64,000 nucleotides of DNA from Mesorhizobium sp. Lineage in GTDB: Bacteria; Pseudomonadota; Alphaproteobacteria; Rhizobiales; Rhizobiaceae. Positions 18,688 through 27,003 of this stretch are shown here, one piece after another; the stretch's first letter is position 1, and each line of letters begins with the position of its first letter. Made by a program: the position numbers and the translations under genes. Location of the stretch: positions 124,001-188,000 of the forward strand of contig NZ_JAFKID010000007.1 in assembly GCF_017306545.1 (NCBI RefSeq). Direction: 5' to 3'. The notes beneath the pieces are model-generated. The model ran no database searches, had not been told where the DNA came from, and saw nothing but the letters and a program-made list of their open reading frames with translations.

Positions 18688-18990
18688 TCAGGCCTTGGCC
18701 TTGCGCGGTGCGCGGGCAACCTTTCCGGCGGCGGGCTTGGCCGCTGCCTTGGCCGGCGTTGCCGCCCCGGCGCCGTTTGCGCGCGCCGCGTCGGCTTTTA
18801 CCGGTCCGGTCGCCGCCTTGCGTGGTTTAGCCGGCTTGCGGGCGGGCCTGGCGGCCGGCGCGGCGTCCTCGGCGTCGATCTCGCCGGTCGCCTGGAGCCA
18901 GTGCCGTTCGTGGTCGCCGTCCTTGCGCCCTTCGCGTTCCCAGATCGCATAGGCGCGCTGGCTGATACGTTCATGTCTGTCGTCTGCCAT
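18688..18990 (-). CDS. DUF2934 protein with histone-H1-like Ala/Lys/Pro tail
   Basis: A 100-residue protein. The start at 18990 has GGGAG seven bases upstream. Residues 1-40 match DUF2934 (RISQRAYAIWEREGRKDGDHERHWLQA). The remaining 60 are Ala/Lys/Pro-rich (PARKPAKPRKAATG, AKAAAKPAAGK), like bacterial H1-type DNA-binding tails. The function is unknown. Nucleoid association through the basic tail is a reasonable inference. Confidence 0.75.
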   Translation of the reverse strand: MADDRHERISQRAYAIWEREGRKDGDHERHWLQATGEIDAEDAAPAARPARKPAKPRKAATGPVKADAARANGAGAATPAKAAAKPAAGKVARAPRKAKA

Positions 18991-19144
18991 GGACTGTCTC
19001 CCGCTTCGACCGGACCCGCGGCAGGGGCGAAGGCCCGGCCGCCGCGCCAGTATTCCGCCAAAAGCGGCGGCAACGCCAGCACAATCGTGGCGCCGGCGAC
19101 GTGCGGGACTGCTGTCGGAAGGATGGCCGGGACGGTCGAGGACG

Positions 19145-20164
19145 TCAGCCCGGCCGGACCGTGGCGCGCCACACCATCGGTGCATGGCAGACGGCGTCGC
19201 GGTCCGCCGGGTCGGCGCCGGGCTCGGTCACGGCCATTTCGACGGCACGGGTGGCGATCTCCTCGACCGGCGGTGCAAAGGTGGTCAGCCGGTAGGAGGC
19301 CCAGCCCGCCTGTTCAATATCGTCGAAGCCGATGACGCACAGGTCGCGCGGCACGGCAAGGCCGAATTCGTGGCGGGCGGCGTCGAGGAAGCCGCAGGCG
19401 ATCAGGTCGGTGACGCAGAAGGCTGCGTCCGGGCGCTGCCGGGCGGCGAATAGCCGCCGTGCGCCTTCCGCCCCCGTCTCGTAACCGGTGCGGCCCTCGC
19501 GCCAGACCAGCACCTCCAGCCCCTCGCGGCCGGCGGCGGCGATGAAAGCGCGTTCGCGCGCCAGCAGGCTCGGCGTGCCGGCGGCGGACGTCACCAGCGC
19601 CGGGTGCCGGCAGCCGGCGCGCAGGAAGGCATGCAGGGCTGCCTCGGCCGCCGTTTCGTTGTCGACACCGATGTTGTGGGCGCCGCCAAGCCGGTCGTCG
19701 CGGTTGATGAGCACCATGCGCTGGCCGCTGTCCATGCAGGTGCGGATGAGGGTCGGCGACGGCGTGCCGGACAGCACGATGGTGGCGTCGGCACGGTAGT
19801 TCAGCGTGTTGCGCAGCGCCTCTCCGACGTCGACGGCGGGGCCTGCGGTGTTGAAGACCATGCAGACCTTGCCGGCGTCGCGCAGGTGCTGGATCAGTGC
19901 GCGCAGCATGCGCCCCTGATAGGGGGTGTCGCTGTCGGTGGCGATCACGCAGACGATGCCGGTGGTGGTGCGCATCAGCCCGCGCGCCAGATGGTTGACG
20001 TGATAGCCGAGCCTGTCGGCGGCATCGAGGACGCGCTCGCGCGTCTCTTCCGAGACGCTGGCGCCCGGCGTGAAGGTGCGCGAGACGGCCGAGCGCGACA
20101 CGCCGGCGAGTTCCGCGACCTGCCTCGCGCTGGAAAATCCGGCCCTGGCCTTCGGCTGCTTCAC
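19145..20164 (-). CDS. LacI-family transcriptional regulator
   Basis: A 340-residue repressor. The helix-turn-helix (ARQVAELAGVSRSAVSRTFT, about residues 13-32) and hinge helix (YHVNHLARGL) precede a periplasmic-binding-protein-like effector domain (about 65-335). GTG at 20164 is chosen because the family homology begins just after it and because an upstream alternative at 20212 would lie inside an operator palindrome. It is divergent from a phosphatase plus ABC importer. Two TTTGCAC-N4-GTGCA sites in the gap are its likely targets, giving both autoregulation and control of the operon. The effector is probably the imported sugar or its phosphate. Confidence 0.88.
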   Translation of the reverse strand: MKQPKARAGFSSARQVAELAGVSRSAVSRTFTPGASVSEETRERVLDAADRLGYHVNHLARGLMRTTTGIVCVIATDSDTPYQGRMLRALIQHLRDAGKVCMVFNTAGPAVDVGEALRNTLNYRADATIVLSGTPSPTLIRTCMDSGQRMVLINRDDRLGGAHNIGVDNETAAEAALHAFLRAGCRHPALVTSAAGTPSLLARERAFIAAAGREGLEVLVWREGRTGYETGAEGARRLFAARQRPDAAFCVTDLIACGFLDAARHEFGLAVPRDLCVIGFDDIEQAGWASYRLTTFAPPVEEIATRAVEMAVTEPGADPADRDAVCHAPMVWRATVRPG

Positions 20165-20195
20165 GACCTGCCCCGGTGGGTATGCCTGTCGTCTT

Positions 20196-20213
20196 TTTGC
20201 ACACAAGTGCATA
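20196..20213. promoter_or_regulatory. LacI-type operator candidate 1
   Basis: TTTGCACACAAGTGCATA is an imperfect palindrome of the form TTTGCAC-N4-GTGCAwA. It lies 32 bases upstream of the LacI-family start codon and matches a second site at 20331-20348. Confidence 0.68.
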
Positions 20214-20330
20214 GATCTTCAAGTCGGATGACCGATCAGGCCACGGCCGATCTGCTCATGGGCGATGCCTGGTGTGTCCGGCGCGGCAAGGGCGATCCCG
20301 GCCTTGACTCGCGGCGGCGATTGCAACAGG

Positions 20331-20348
20331 TTTGCACAGCCGTGCAAA
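20331..20348. promoter_or_regulatory. LacI-type operator candidate 2
   Basis: TTTGCACAGCCGTGCAAA has the same half-sites and spacing as the site at 20196-20213, with 8 of 9 positions symmetric. It lies 60 bases before the phosphatase start, near the expected operon promoter. The two centres are 135 bases apart, which would allow looping by a tetramer or bidentate binding. Confidence 0.72.
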
Positions 20349-20407
20349 TGCGATTGGGAGGATCGCCCGAAGATGGCTGAGAAGCCGGCATCATATCTGG
20401 CAGGCCG

Positions 20408-21280
20408 ATGCGGAAGGGCGAGATCTTGGCGCCGCTGACGGTCGAGGATTTAGATCGCCGCGAGGCTGTCTGCCGCGAACTGCTGGCTTCCGCCGGCGTC
20501 ATGGCCATGGACGGCTATGCCCGTCTCGGCGGCGCTGCTGCGGGCGGCGCATCGGCGGGCACTTCGATGAAGGGGCCGCAGGATTTTTTGACCGAGACGG
20601 ACGGCAAGGTTGAGGCGCATATCCGCGCGCGGCTGGCGCAGGCGTTTCCGGAGGACGGCTTCGTCGGAGAGGAGAGCGGCGCCAGCGGCGGGGCGTCGCA
20701 CGTCTGGGTCGTCGACCCGATCGACGGAACGGCCAATTTCGCGCGCGGCATCCCGCATTTCTGCATCTCCATCGCTTTCGTCGAGGCGGGCGTCACCGAA
20801 ATCGGCGGCATCGCCAATCCGGTTCTCGGCGAGACCTATTTCGCCCGGCGGGGCCGTGGCGCCAGCCGCAACGGCGCGCCGATCCGCGTCGCCGGCACGC
20901 AAGGGTTCGACCGCGCCAGCGTGGAGATCGGCTGGTCGCCGCGCGTGCCCAACCAGGCCTATCTCGACAAGGTTTCGCTGGTGCTGGCGCTGGGCGCCAA
21001 CGTGCGCCGCTCGGGTTCCGGCGCGCTGGGCCTGGCCTATGTGGCGGACGGCCGCTCGGATGCCTATGCCGAGCTGCACATCAACGCCTGGGACTGCCTG
21101 GCCGGCCTGCTTCTGGTGGACGAGGCGGGAGGCCTCACCAACCGTTTTCTCGACGGCGGCGGCCTGGCGAGCGGCAACCCGGTGCTGGCGGCGGCGCCTG
21201 GCGTGGCGGCGGCGTTGTCGCAGACGATCGGCATTCCGCTGGCGGGCCTGCCGGCGCCTCGTGCGGCCGGCGAAGGATGA
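20408..21280 (+). CDS. inositol-monophosphatase-family sugar phosphatase
   Basis: A 290-residue member of the IMPase/SuhB/FBPase fold, with the metal sites EES (in FVGEESGAS), the signature WVVDPIDGTANFARG and the C-terminal WDCLAGLLLVDEAGG. It is a Mg2+-dependent phosphomonoesterase acting on inositol phosphate or sugar phosphates in the cytoplasm. It opens an operon with a binding protein, a fused permease and an ATPase, 22 bases ahead of the binding-protein start. A phosphatase coupled to an importer suggests the substrate enters phosphorylated and is dephosphorylated on arrival. Confidence 0.88.
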   Translation: MRKGEILAPLTVEDLDRREAVCRELLASAGVMAMDGYARLGGAAAGGASAGTSMKGPQDFLTETDGKVEAHIRARLAQAFPEDGFVGEESGASGGASHVWVVDPIDGTANFARGIPHFCISIAFVEAGVTEIGGIANPVLGETYFARRGRGASRNGAPIRVAGTQGFDRASVEIGWSPRVPNQAYLDKVSLVLALGANVRRSGSGALGLAYVADGRSDAYAELHINAWDCLAGLLLVDEAGGLTNRFLDGGGLASGNPVLAAAPGVAAALSQTIGIPLAGLPAPRAAGEG

Positions 21281-21302
21281 CAACGACAAGGGAGGAAGAA
21301 CG

Positions 21303-22361
21303 ATGACGGACACGGGAAAACGAAGCCGCGGCAGGCAATCGGCCTGGGTGGCGGCCGGCGCGTTGGCGCTGGGGCTGGCAGGGTTGGCCGGCGGCGCGAA
21401 GGCGGCCGACCGCAACCTCGTCATGTATTGCGGCGTCGACGAGGCCTGGTGCCGGGCGATGGCGACGACCTACCAGAAACAGACCGGCGTCAACGTCGAC
21501 ATGACGCGCATGAGCGCCGGCGAAATCTACGCCCGGTTGCGTGCCGAAAAGGCCAACCCGCAGGCGGACATCTGGTGGGGCGGCACCGGCGACCCGCACT
21601 TGCAGGCAGCCGAGGAGGGGCTGACCGAGGAGTACAAGTCCGCCGTGCTGCCGAACCTGCGCGACTGGGCGCAGAAGCAGGCGGAGCGCTCGAAGTACCG
21701 CACCGTCGGCATCTATCTTGGCGCACTGGGCTACGGCTACAACGAAGAGGACCTGAAGCAGCGCAACCTCAAGGCGCCCGAATGCTGGGCCGACCTCATC
21801 AAGCCGGAGTTCGAGGGCGAGGTCGAGATGGCCGATCCGAATTCGTCCGGCACCGCCTGGACGGCGCTGGCCACCATGGTGCAACTGATGGGCGAGGACA
21901 AGGCGATCGACTATTTCAAGCAGCTCAACAAGAACATCGCCGAATACACCAAGGCGGGCGCCGCACCGGCGCTGGCCGTCGGCAAGGGCGAAACGCTGGT
22001 CGGCATCGCCTTCCAGCACGACGTCATCAACGCCGCCAAGCAGAACACGGCGGTCAAGGTGGTGTCGCCTTGCGAGGGCACCGGCTACGAGATCGGTTCG
22101 ATGAGCATCGTCAAGGGCGCCAAACATCTCGACGAAGCGCAGAAATATTACGACTGGGCTCTTTCGGTCGATGCCCAGAAACTGGCGGCGCCGAACGGCA
22201 GCTACCAGATCCCGTCGAACAAGGACACGCCGGTGCCGCCGGAAGCGCCGGACCTCTCCAAGATCAAGCTGATCGACTACGACTTTGCCAAATACGGCTC
22301 GTCCGAAGTGCGCAAGAAACTGCTGAAGCGCTTCAGCGACGAAGTCCGCAACGGCGGCTGA
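21303..22361 (+). CDS. ABC transporter substrate-binding protein (AfuA/FbpA-like)
   Basis: A 352-residue periplasmic protein with a signal peptide (hydrophobic 15-32, cleavage near AKA-ADRN). GGAGG precedes the ATG at 21303. The fold is the type II iron/phosphate-sugar class, with VMYCGVDEAWCRAMATTY, ADIWWGGTGDPH, DPNSSGTAWTAL and YEIGSMSIVKGAKH. Proteins of this cluster include ferric-iron binders and the hexose-phosphate binder AfuA. The tyrosine pair of classical FbpA is not obvious. With an IMPase next door and a LacI regulator, a phosphorylated sugar or polyol is the best guess for the ligand. Confidence 0.85.
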   Translation: MTDTGKRSRGRQSAWVAAGALALGLAGLAGGAKAADRNLVMYCGVDEAWCRAMATTYQKQTGVNVDMTRMSAGEIYARLRAEKANPQADIWWGGTGDPHLQAAEEGLTEEYKSAVLPNLRDWAQKQAERSKYRTVGIYLGALGYGYNEEDLKQRNLKAPECWADLIKPEFEGEVEMADPNSSGTAWTALATMVQLMGEDKAIDYFKQLNKNIAEYTKAGAAPALAVGKGETLVGIAFQHDVINAAKQNTAVKVVSPCEGTGYEIGSMSIVKGAKHLDEAQKYYDWALSVDAQKLAAPNGSYQIPSNKDTPVPPEAPDLSKIKLIDYDFAKYGSSEVRKKLLKRFSDEVRNGG

Positions 22362-22385
22362 GCGCTTGACCTGGGCTCTTCCGGT

Positions 22386-22413
22386 GCCGGCCGCCGCGGC
22401 GTGCGGGGCCGGC
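22386..22413. repeat. GC-rich intercistronic hairpin
   Basis: GCCGGCC (22386-22392) pairs with GGCCGGC (22407-22413) in the 100-base gap between the binding-protein and permease genes. There is no T-run. It could set the usual excess of binding-protein message over permease message. Confidence 0.45.
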
Positions 22414-22463
22414 CGGTGTCCGCGCTCATGCGGTGACGGCCTCGGACGGCCGGACGGGCCGGC

Positions 22464-24677
22464 ATGACACGGCCGGCAACCTCCCAGCGCATGTCCGGCG
22501 GGGCTGCGGGCGACCGCGCGGCCCTTGCCTGGCTGCTGCTCGGCTGCGCCGGTTTTGTCCTGCTGCCCTGGTACAAGGTCGAAGGCGGCTTTTTCTCCTT
22601 CGACTGGTTTTCCCGTCCGGCGGAGGCGGCGCCGGCCATGCTGTTGAGCGGCCAGCGGCCTTGGCTCCTGCCGCTGGCTCTGCCGCTCCTGCTCGCCGGC
22701 TGGCGGCTGTGGCAAGGGCGCCTGCGCGGCCTTGGCGTGGCCGGCGGGCTCGGCCTTGCCTGGCTGGTCGCCGAGGGGTTTTCCATCATTCATTCCGGCT
22801 GGGGCTTTTCCTGGCTGGCCGCGCTTGCCGGCACGCCCGGCCCCACTCAGCCCGGCCTAGGCTGGGGTGCGGTGGCCTATGCCGCCGCCATGCTGATGCT
22901 GGTCGCGCTGGATATGGCGGCGCGCGGCTGGTGCAAGGGCGACCGCTTCGTCGTCGGCGCGCTGCTTCTGGTCATCGCCTCGCTGATCCTGTTCGTCGCC
23001 TATCCGCTGTTTTCCATCCTCGCTTCGGCGGTGAAGGACAATGACGGCAACGTCGTACCGGGGCTGTTCGCCGAAAAGCTGTTCAGCGCCAACATATGGA
23101 GCCTCGGCTGCCTGCGCGGCGCCGGCAGCTGCGGCGTCGCCTGGAACACGGTCGCGGTGGCGGTGCTGGTCGGGGTGCTGTGCACCGTGCTCGGGCTCGC
23201 GCTGGCGCTGATTGCGCTGCGAACCCGGCTCAGGGCGAAATGGCTGCTGCGCAGCCTCTCCATCCTGCCCATCATCACGCCGCCCTTCGTCATCGGCCTG
23301 GCGCTGATCCTGCTGTTCGGCCGCGCCGGCATCGTCACCACCTTCCTTTCGGCTCACCTCGGCATTCCGCGCAGCCGCTGGATTTACGGCATGGCCGGCA
23401 TCACCATGGCGCAGGTGCTGGCCTTCACGCCGATCGCCTTCCTAGTGCTGGTCGGCGTGCTGCAAGGCGTCAGCCCCTCGATGGAGGAGGCCTCGCAGAC
23501 CTTGCGCGCCAGCCGCTGGCGTACCTTCCGCACGGTGACGTGGCCGCTGATTCGGCCGGGGCTGGCCAGCGCCTTCCTCATCTCCTTCATCGAGAGCATG
23601 GCCGACTTCGCCAATCCGCTGGTGCTGGGCGGCAACTTCAACGTGCTGTCCACCGACATCTTCTTTGCCGTGGTGGGCGCCGCGCACGACCAGGGACGCG
23701 CGGCGGTGCTGGCGATCGTGCTGCTCGCCTTCACCATCGCCGCCTTCCTGGCGCAGCGGCGCTGGGTCGGCGGCCGCAGCTACGTCACTGTTTCGGGCAA
23801 GGGCGACGGCGGCGTGCCGGCGCCGCTGCCTGGCCCGCTGCGCTTCGGCTGCTACGCCGCCGCGCTGCCGTGGCTGCTGCTGACGGTCGTCGTCTACGCC
23901 ATCATCCTGTCCGGGGGCTTCGTCGAGCAGATCGGCCGCGACAACACGCCGACGCTGCACTATTTCCTCACCGCCTTTTCCGTCGAGAAGGGCGTCGACG
24001 GCTGGTTCCTCAGCGGCTCGGCCTGGCCCTCGCTGCTGATGACGATCGGGCTGGCGCTGGTGGCGATGCCGTTCACGGCGGCGCTCGGCATCCTCACCGC
24101 CTGGCTGCTGGAGCGCCAGTATTTCGCCGGGCGCACGCTGTTCGAATTCCTGGCGATGATGAGCTTCGCCATTCCCGGCACGGTGGTCGGCATCAGCTAT
24201 ATCCTGGCCTTCAACGTGCCGCCGGTGCAGTTGACCGGCACCGGGCTCATCATCGTCATCTCCTTCGTCTTCCGCAACATGCCGGTGGCGATCCGCGCCG
24301 GCGTGGCCAACCTCAACCAGATCGACCGGAGCCTCGACGAAGCCTCGCTGACGCTCGGCGCCCGGTCGCTGGCGACGCTGCGGCGCGTCCTCCTGCCGAT
24401 CCTCAAGCCGGCGGTCGTCACGGCGATGATCTATTCCTTCGTGCGCGCGGTGACGGCGGTGAGCGCGGTGATCTTCCTCGCCACCGGCCGCTTCAATCTC
24501 GCCACCGTCTACATCGTCGGCCGTGCCGACGTCGGCGAATACGGCATCGCCATCGTCTATGCGGCGGTGCTGATCGTCGTCATGATGGTGATCCTGGTCG
24601 GCATTCAGCTTCTCATCGGCGAACGGCGGCTCGGCCGGCGCCGGGCCGGGGCGGAGGCGGCGGTGGCGCAGCTATGA
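22464..24677 (+). CDS. ABC transporter permease, fused two-domain (FbpB/AfuB type)
   Basis: A 737-residue inner-membrane protein in which two BinPD_transp_1 domains are joined. The first has its EAA coupling loop in SPSMEEASQTLRASRWRTFRTVTWPLIRPGL, and the second in IDRSLDEASLTLGARSLATLRRVLLPILKPAV. Several extra N-terminal helices precede domain one. This duplicated layout is typical of FbpB/AfuB importers. The stop overlaps the start of the ATPase gene as ATGA, so expression is coupled. ATG at 22464 is used; ATG at 22491 is an alternative, neither with a strong ribosome-binding site. Confidence 0.88.
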   Translation: MTRPATSQRMSGGAAGDRAALAWLLLGCAGFVLLPWYKVEGGFFSFDWFSRPAEAAPAMLLSGQRPWLLPLALPLLLAGWRLWQGRLRGLGVAGGLGLAWLVAEGFSIIHSGWGFSWLAALAGTPGPTQPGLGWGAVAYAAAMLMLVALDMAARGWCKGDRFVVGALLLVIASLILFVAYPLFSILASAVKDNDGNVVPGLFAEKLFSANIWSLGCLRGAGSCGVAWNTVAVAVLVGVLCTVLGLALALIALRTRLRAKWLLRSLSILPIITPPFVIGLALILLFGRAGIVTTFLSAHLGIPRSRWIYGMAGITMAQVLAFTPIAFLVLVGVLQGVSPSMEEASQTLRASRWRTFRTVTWPLIRPGLASAFLISFIESMADFANPLVLGGNFNVLSTDIFFAVVGAAHDQGRAAVLAIVLLAFTIAAFLAQRRWVGGRSYVTVSGKGDGGVPAPLPGPLRFGCYAAALPWLLLTVVVYAIILSGGFVEQIGRDNTPTLHYFLTAFSVEKGVDGWFLSGSAWPSLLMTIGLALVAMPFTAALGILTAWLLERQYFAGRTLFEFLAMMSFAIPGTVVGISYILAFNVPPVQLTGTGLIIVISFVFRNMPVAIRAGVANLNQIDRSLDEASLTLGARSLATLRRVLLPILKPAVVTAMIYSFVRAVTAVSAVIFLATGRFNLATVYIVGRADVGEYGIAIVYAAVLIVVMMVILVGIQLLIGERRLGRRRAGAEAAVAQL

Positions 24678-25792
24678 GCGGAGACGGCATGAACGCGATG
24701 GCCGCAACGGCGGATACAGAGCGCGCGCAACGGCCCGCCGTGCGCTTCGAGGCGGTGACGAAACGCTACGGAGCGGTGGTGGCGGTCGACGCCGTTTCCT
24801 TCGATATCGCACCCGCCAGCCTGGTGACGCTGCTCGGACCGTCGGGCTGCGGCAAGACGACGACGCTCAGGCTGATCGCCGGGCTGGAACAGGCGAGCCA
24901 AGGCCGCATCCTCATCGACGGCAAGGACGTGACGCTGCTGTCGGCGGCCGAGCGCGACGTCTCGATGGTGTTCCAGTCCTATGCGCTGTTTCCGCACATG
25001 AACGTGATGGAAAACGTCTCCTACGGCCTGCGCGCCATGGGGCTCGGCAAGGCCGAGGCTGCCGAGCGCGCGGCCGAGAAGCTGTCGCTGGTCGGTCTTT
25101 CCGGCTACGAGCGGCGCCAGCCGAGCGAGCTTTCCGGCGGCCAGCAGCAGCGCGTGGCCGTCGCCCGCGCCATCGTGCTGGAGCCGAAGGTGCTGCTCTT
25201 CGACGAACCGCTGTCGAACCTCGACGCCAAGCTCCGGCGGCGCGTGCGCGAGGAAATCCGCGATCTCCAGCAGGAGCTGAAGCTTACCGTCGTCTATGTC
25301 ACGCACGACCAGGAAGAGGCGCTCGCCGTCTCCGACCGCATCGTCGTCATGAATGCCGCGCGCATCGCCCAGGACGGCACGCCGCGCCAGCTCTACAACG
25401 AGCCGAGGAGCAGCTTCATCGCCGATTTCATGGGCGACGCCAACGTGCTCGCCGTCACCGTGGAGTCGTGCGAGGACGGGCAGGCTGCGGTGAAGCTCGG
25501 CCCGGCGCGGCTTGCCGTCGCCGACCGCGGCGTCGGGCCCGGCCCGGCGGTGCTGGCCGTGCGGCCGCACGCGGTGCGGATCGCGGAGGGAGCCGGCCGG
25601 AAGGACGTCCTTTCAGGGCGCGTCCTCAAAAGCTCCTATCTCGGCGACCATATGGAATATCGCATCGCGCTGGCCGACCCGGCGGCGGAACTGTTCGCGT
25701 CCTCGCCGGACGTGGTGCGGCCGGTGGCGGAAGGCGCCATGGTGTCGGTGACGTTCGAGCCGGCGGCGCTTATCCTGATGGCCGACGGATAG
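24674..25792 (+). CDS. ABC transporter ATPase (FbpC/AfuC/PotA-like)
   Basis: A 372-residue ATPase with Walker A GPSGCGKTT, Q-loop VFQSYALFPHMNV, signature LSGGQQQRVAVARA, Walker B LLFDEPLSNLD, and switch VTHDQEEALAVSDR. A C-terminal TOBE-type regulatory domain (about 285-370) follows. It powers the fused permease encoded immediately upstream. Position and architecture fit the hexose-phosphate or iron importer class. It is the last gene of the operon. Confidence 0.9.
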   Translation: MSGDGMNAMAATADTERAQRPAVRFEAVTKRYGAVVAVDAVSFDIAPASLVTLLGPSGCGKTTTLRLIAGLEQASQGRILIDGKDVTLLSAAERDVSMVFQSYALFPHMNVMENVSYGLRAMGLGKAEAAERAAEKLSLVGLSGYERRQPSELSGGQQQRVAVARAIVLEPKVLLFDEPLSNLDAKLRRRVREEIRDLQQELKLTVVYVTHDQEEALAVSDRIVVMNAARIAQDGTPRQLYNEPRSSFIADFMGDANVLAVTVESCEDGQAAVKLGPARLAVADRGVGPGPAVLAVRPHAVRIAEGAGRKDVLSGRVLKSSYLGDHMEYRIALADPAAELFASSPDVVRPVAEGAMVSVTFEPAALILMADG

Positions 25793-25862
25793 GCGCAAAT
25801 CCTGCGGTCAGTGTGGAACCTTTGCCGAGCAGGCGGCTGTTGCCGTCGTTCGGACCGTGGGT

Positions 25863-26792
25863 TCAGCCGGCGCGGGCCAGATGGCCGAGGACGTGGCAGA
25901 CCAGCCTGCCGACGACCGTCGCGGTGATGTCGTTGACATCGGCCTTCGGCTGGAATTCGACGATGGAAAAACCAGCCAGCTTGCGGCCCTGCATGGCGGC
26001 GGCGATGAGCGCCGTCATCTCCGGGAACGTGAAGCCACCCGGCGACAGCGCGTTGACGCCGGGCGCCGTGCCGGGGTCCATGGCGTCGCAGTCGATGTGG
26101 ATCAGCAGCGGCCGGTCGCGCGGCAGCGCTTCCGCCACCGCCGCCATGCCGATGCGGCGCGCCTCGGCGACGGTGACGAGTTTCGAGCCCCAGGCCAGCG
26201 CCGCCTCGACCTCCTGCCGCCGTGCGCTGCCCACCGCGCGGATGCCGCATTGGGTGATGGATTGGACGCCCGCCAGCTCGGAAGCCCGGCGGATGGTGCT
26301 GGAATAGCCGAGCCGCTCGCCGCCGATGTCGTCGCGCCAGTCGATATGGGCGTCGATCTGCAACAGGTGCAGCGGCTCGCCGTCGCCCAAAGCGCGCATG
26401 AAGGGGATGGCGACCGAATCGTCGCCGCCGATCAGCATCGGCACCGCGCCGGCCGCCGACACGGCATGGGTGACGGCCTCGATGGCGTCCCGGTTGCCGG
26501 CGGCATCGTCGGGCGTTGTTACAACGTCGCCGAGGTCGAACGCCTGGAACCGGCCGTCGGCGAGCAGCGGGCCGCCGAAGTCGAAATCCCAGTGGTCGAT
26601 GTGGACAGAGGACGCGGTGACGGCGCGGCGCACGGCGTCGGGGCCGGTTTCTCCGTTACCGCCGAGCGTGTCGGACCCGTACGGCGTGCCGTGGACGGCG
26701 CCGAAGATCACCGCCGATCCCGCGACCGGCTGCGTTGCGGCAGGCAGGCCGAGGAAAGTCTGCGGGCGCGGCGCGAGCAACGGATTCGGCAT
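25863..26792 (-). CDS. agmatinase-like ureohydrolase with a variant metal site
   Basis: A 309-residue arginase/agmatinase-fold enzyme. Two metal motifs are normal: DAHIDWRD and DCDAMDP. The first, which in the family is GGDHS, reads GGDDS (residues 122-126), so one manganese-ligand histidine is an aspartate. GAVHGTPYGSD near residue 31 and the C-terminal GFSIVEFQP region are family-like. Members hydrolyse agmatine, guanidinobutyrate or similar guanidino compounds to urea plus an amine. The exact substrate cannot be read from sequence. It ends close to the ABC operon on the other strand and starts next to a tRNA gene. Confidence 0.82.
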   Translation of the reverse strand: MPNPLLAPRPQTFLGLPAATQPVAGSAVIFGAVHGTPYGSDTLGGNGETGPDAVRRAVTASSVHIDHWDFDFGGPLLADGRFQAFDLGDVVTTPDDAAGNRDAIEAVTHAVSAAGAVPMLIGGDDSVAIPFMRALGDGEPLHLLQIDAHIDWRDDIGGERLGYSSTIRRASELAGVQSITQCGIRAVGSARRQEVEAALAWGSKLVTVAEARRIGMAAVAEALPRDRPLLIHIDCDAMDPGTAPGVNALSPGGFTFPEMTALIAAAMQGRKLAGFSIVEFQPKADVNDITATVVGRLVCHVLGHLARAG

Positions 26793-26841
26793 GGCTTCCG
26801 GGTTCCTGAAAAGACGATCGGGACGGACGCCCGATCTTGCG

Positions 26842-26918
26842 TGGTGATCCCGACAGGAATCGAACCTGTGACCTACAGATTAGGAATCTGCCGCTCTATC
26901 CTACTGAGCTACGGGACC
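26842..26918 (-). tRNA. tRNA-Arg (anticodon CCU)
   Basis: A 77-base cloverleaf. The acceptor arm GGTCCCG pairs with CGGGATC (one G-T pair), the 3' ACCA is encoded, the T-arm contains GGTTCGATTCC, and the anticodon loop TTCCTAA gives CCU, which reads AGG. AGG is a rare codon in such GC-rich genomes. No integrase or duplicated 3' end is visible nearby, so there is no sign that it serves here as an attachment site. Confidence 0.95.
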
Positions 26919-27003
26919 ACTCGGGGCGACACATAACCGCTTCTCGGCCTTTCGCCAAGGCCGAAGCTGCGATCGCGCGGCGCCGTGCCAGCAGGCAAGC
27001 CTC

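Noticed and set aside
26842-27003. tRNA-Arg as integration site of a genomic island
   Set aside because: No integrase, no repeat of the tRNA 3' end, and ordinary metabolic genes on both sides.
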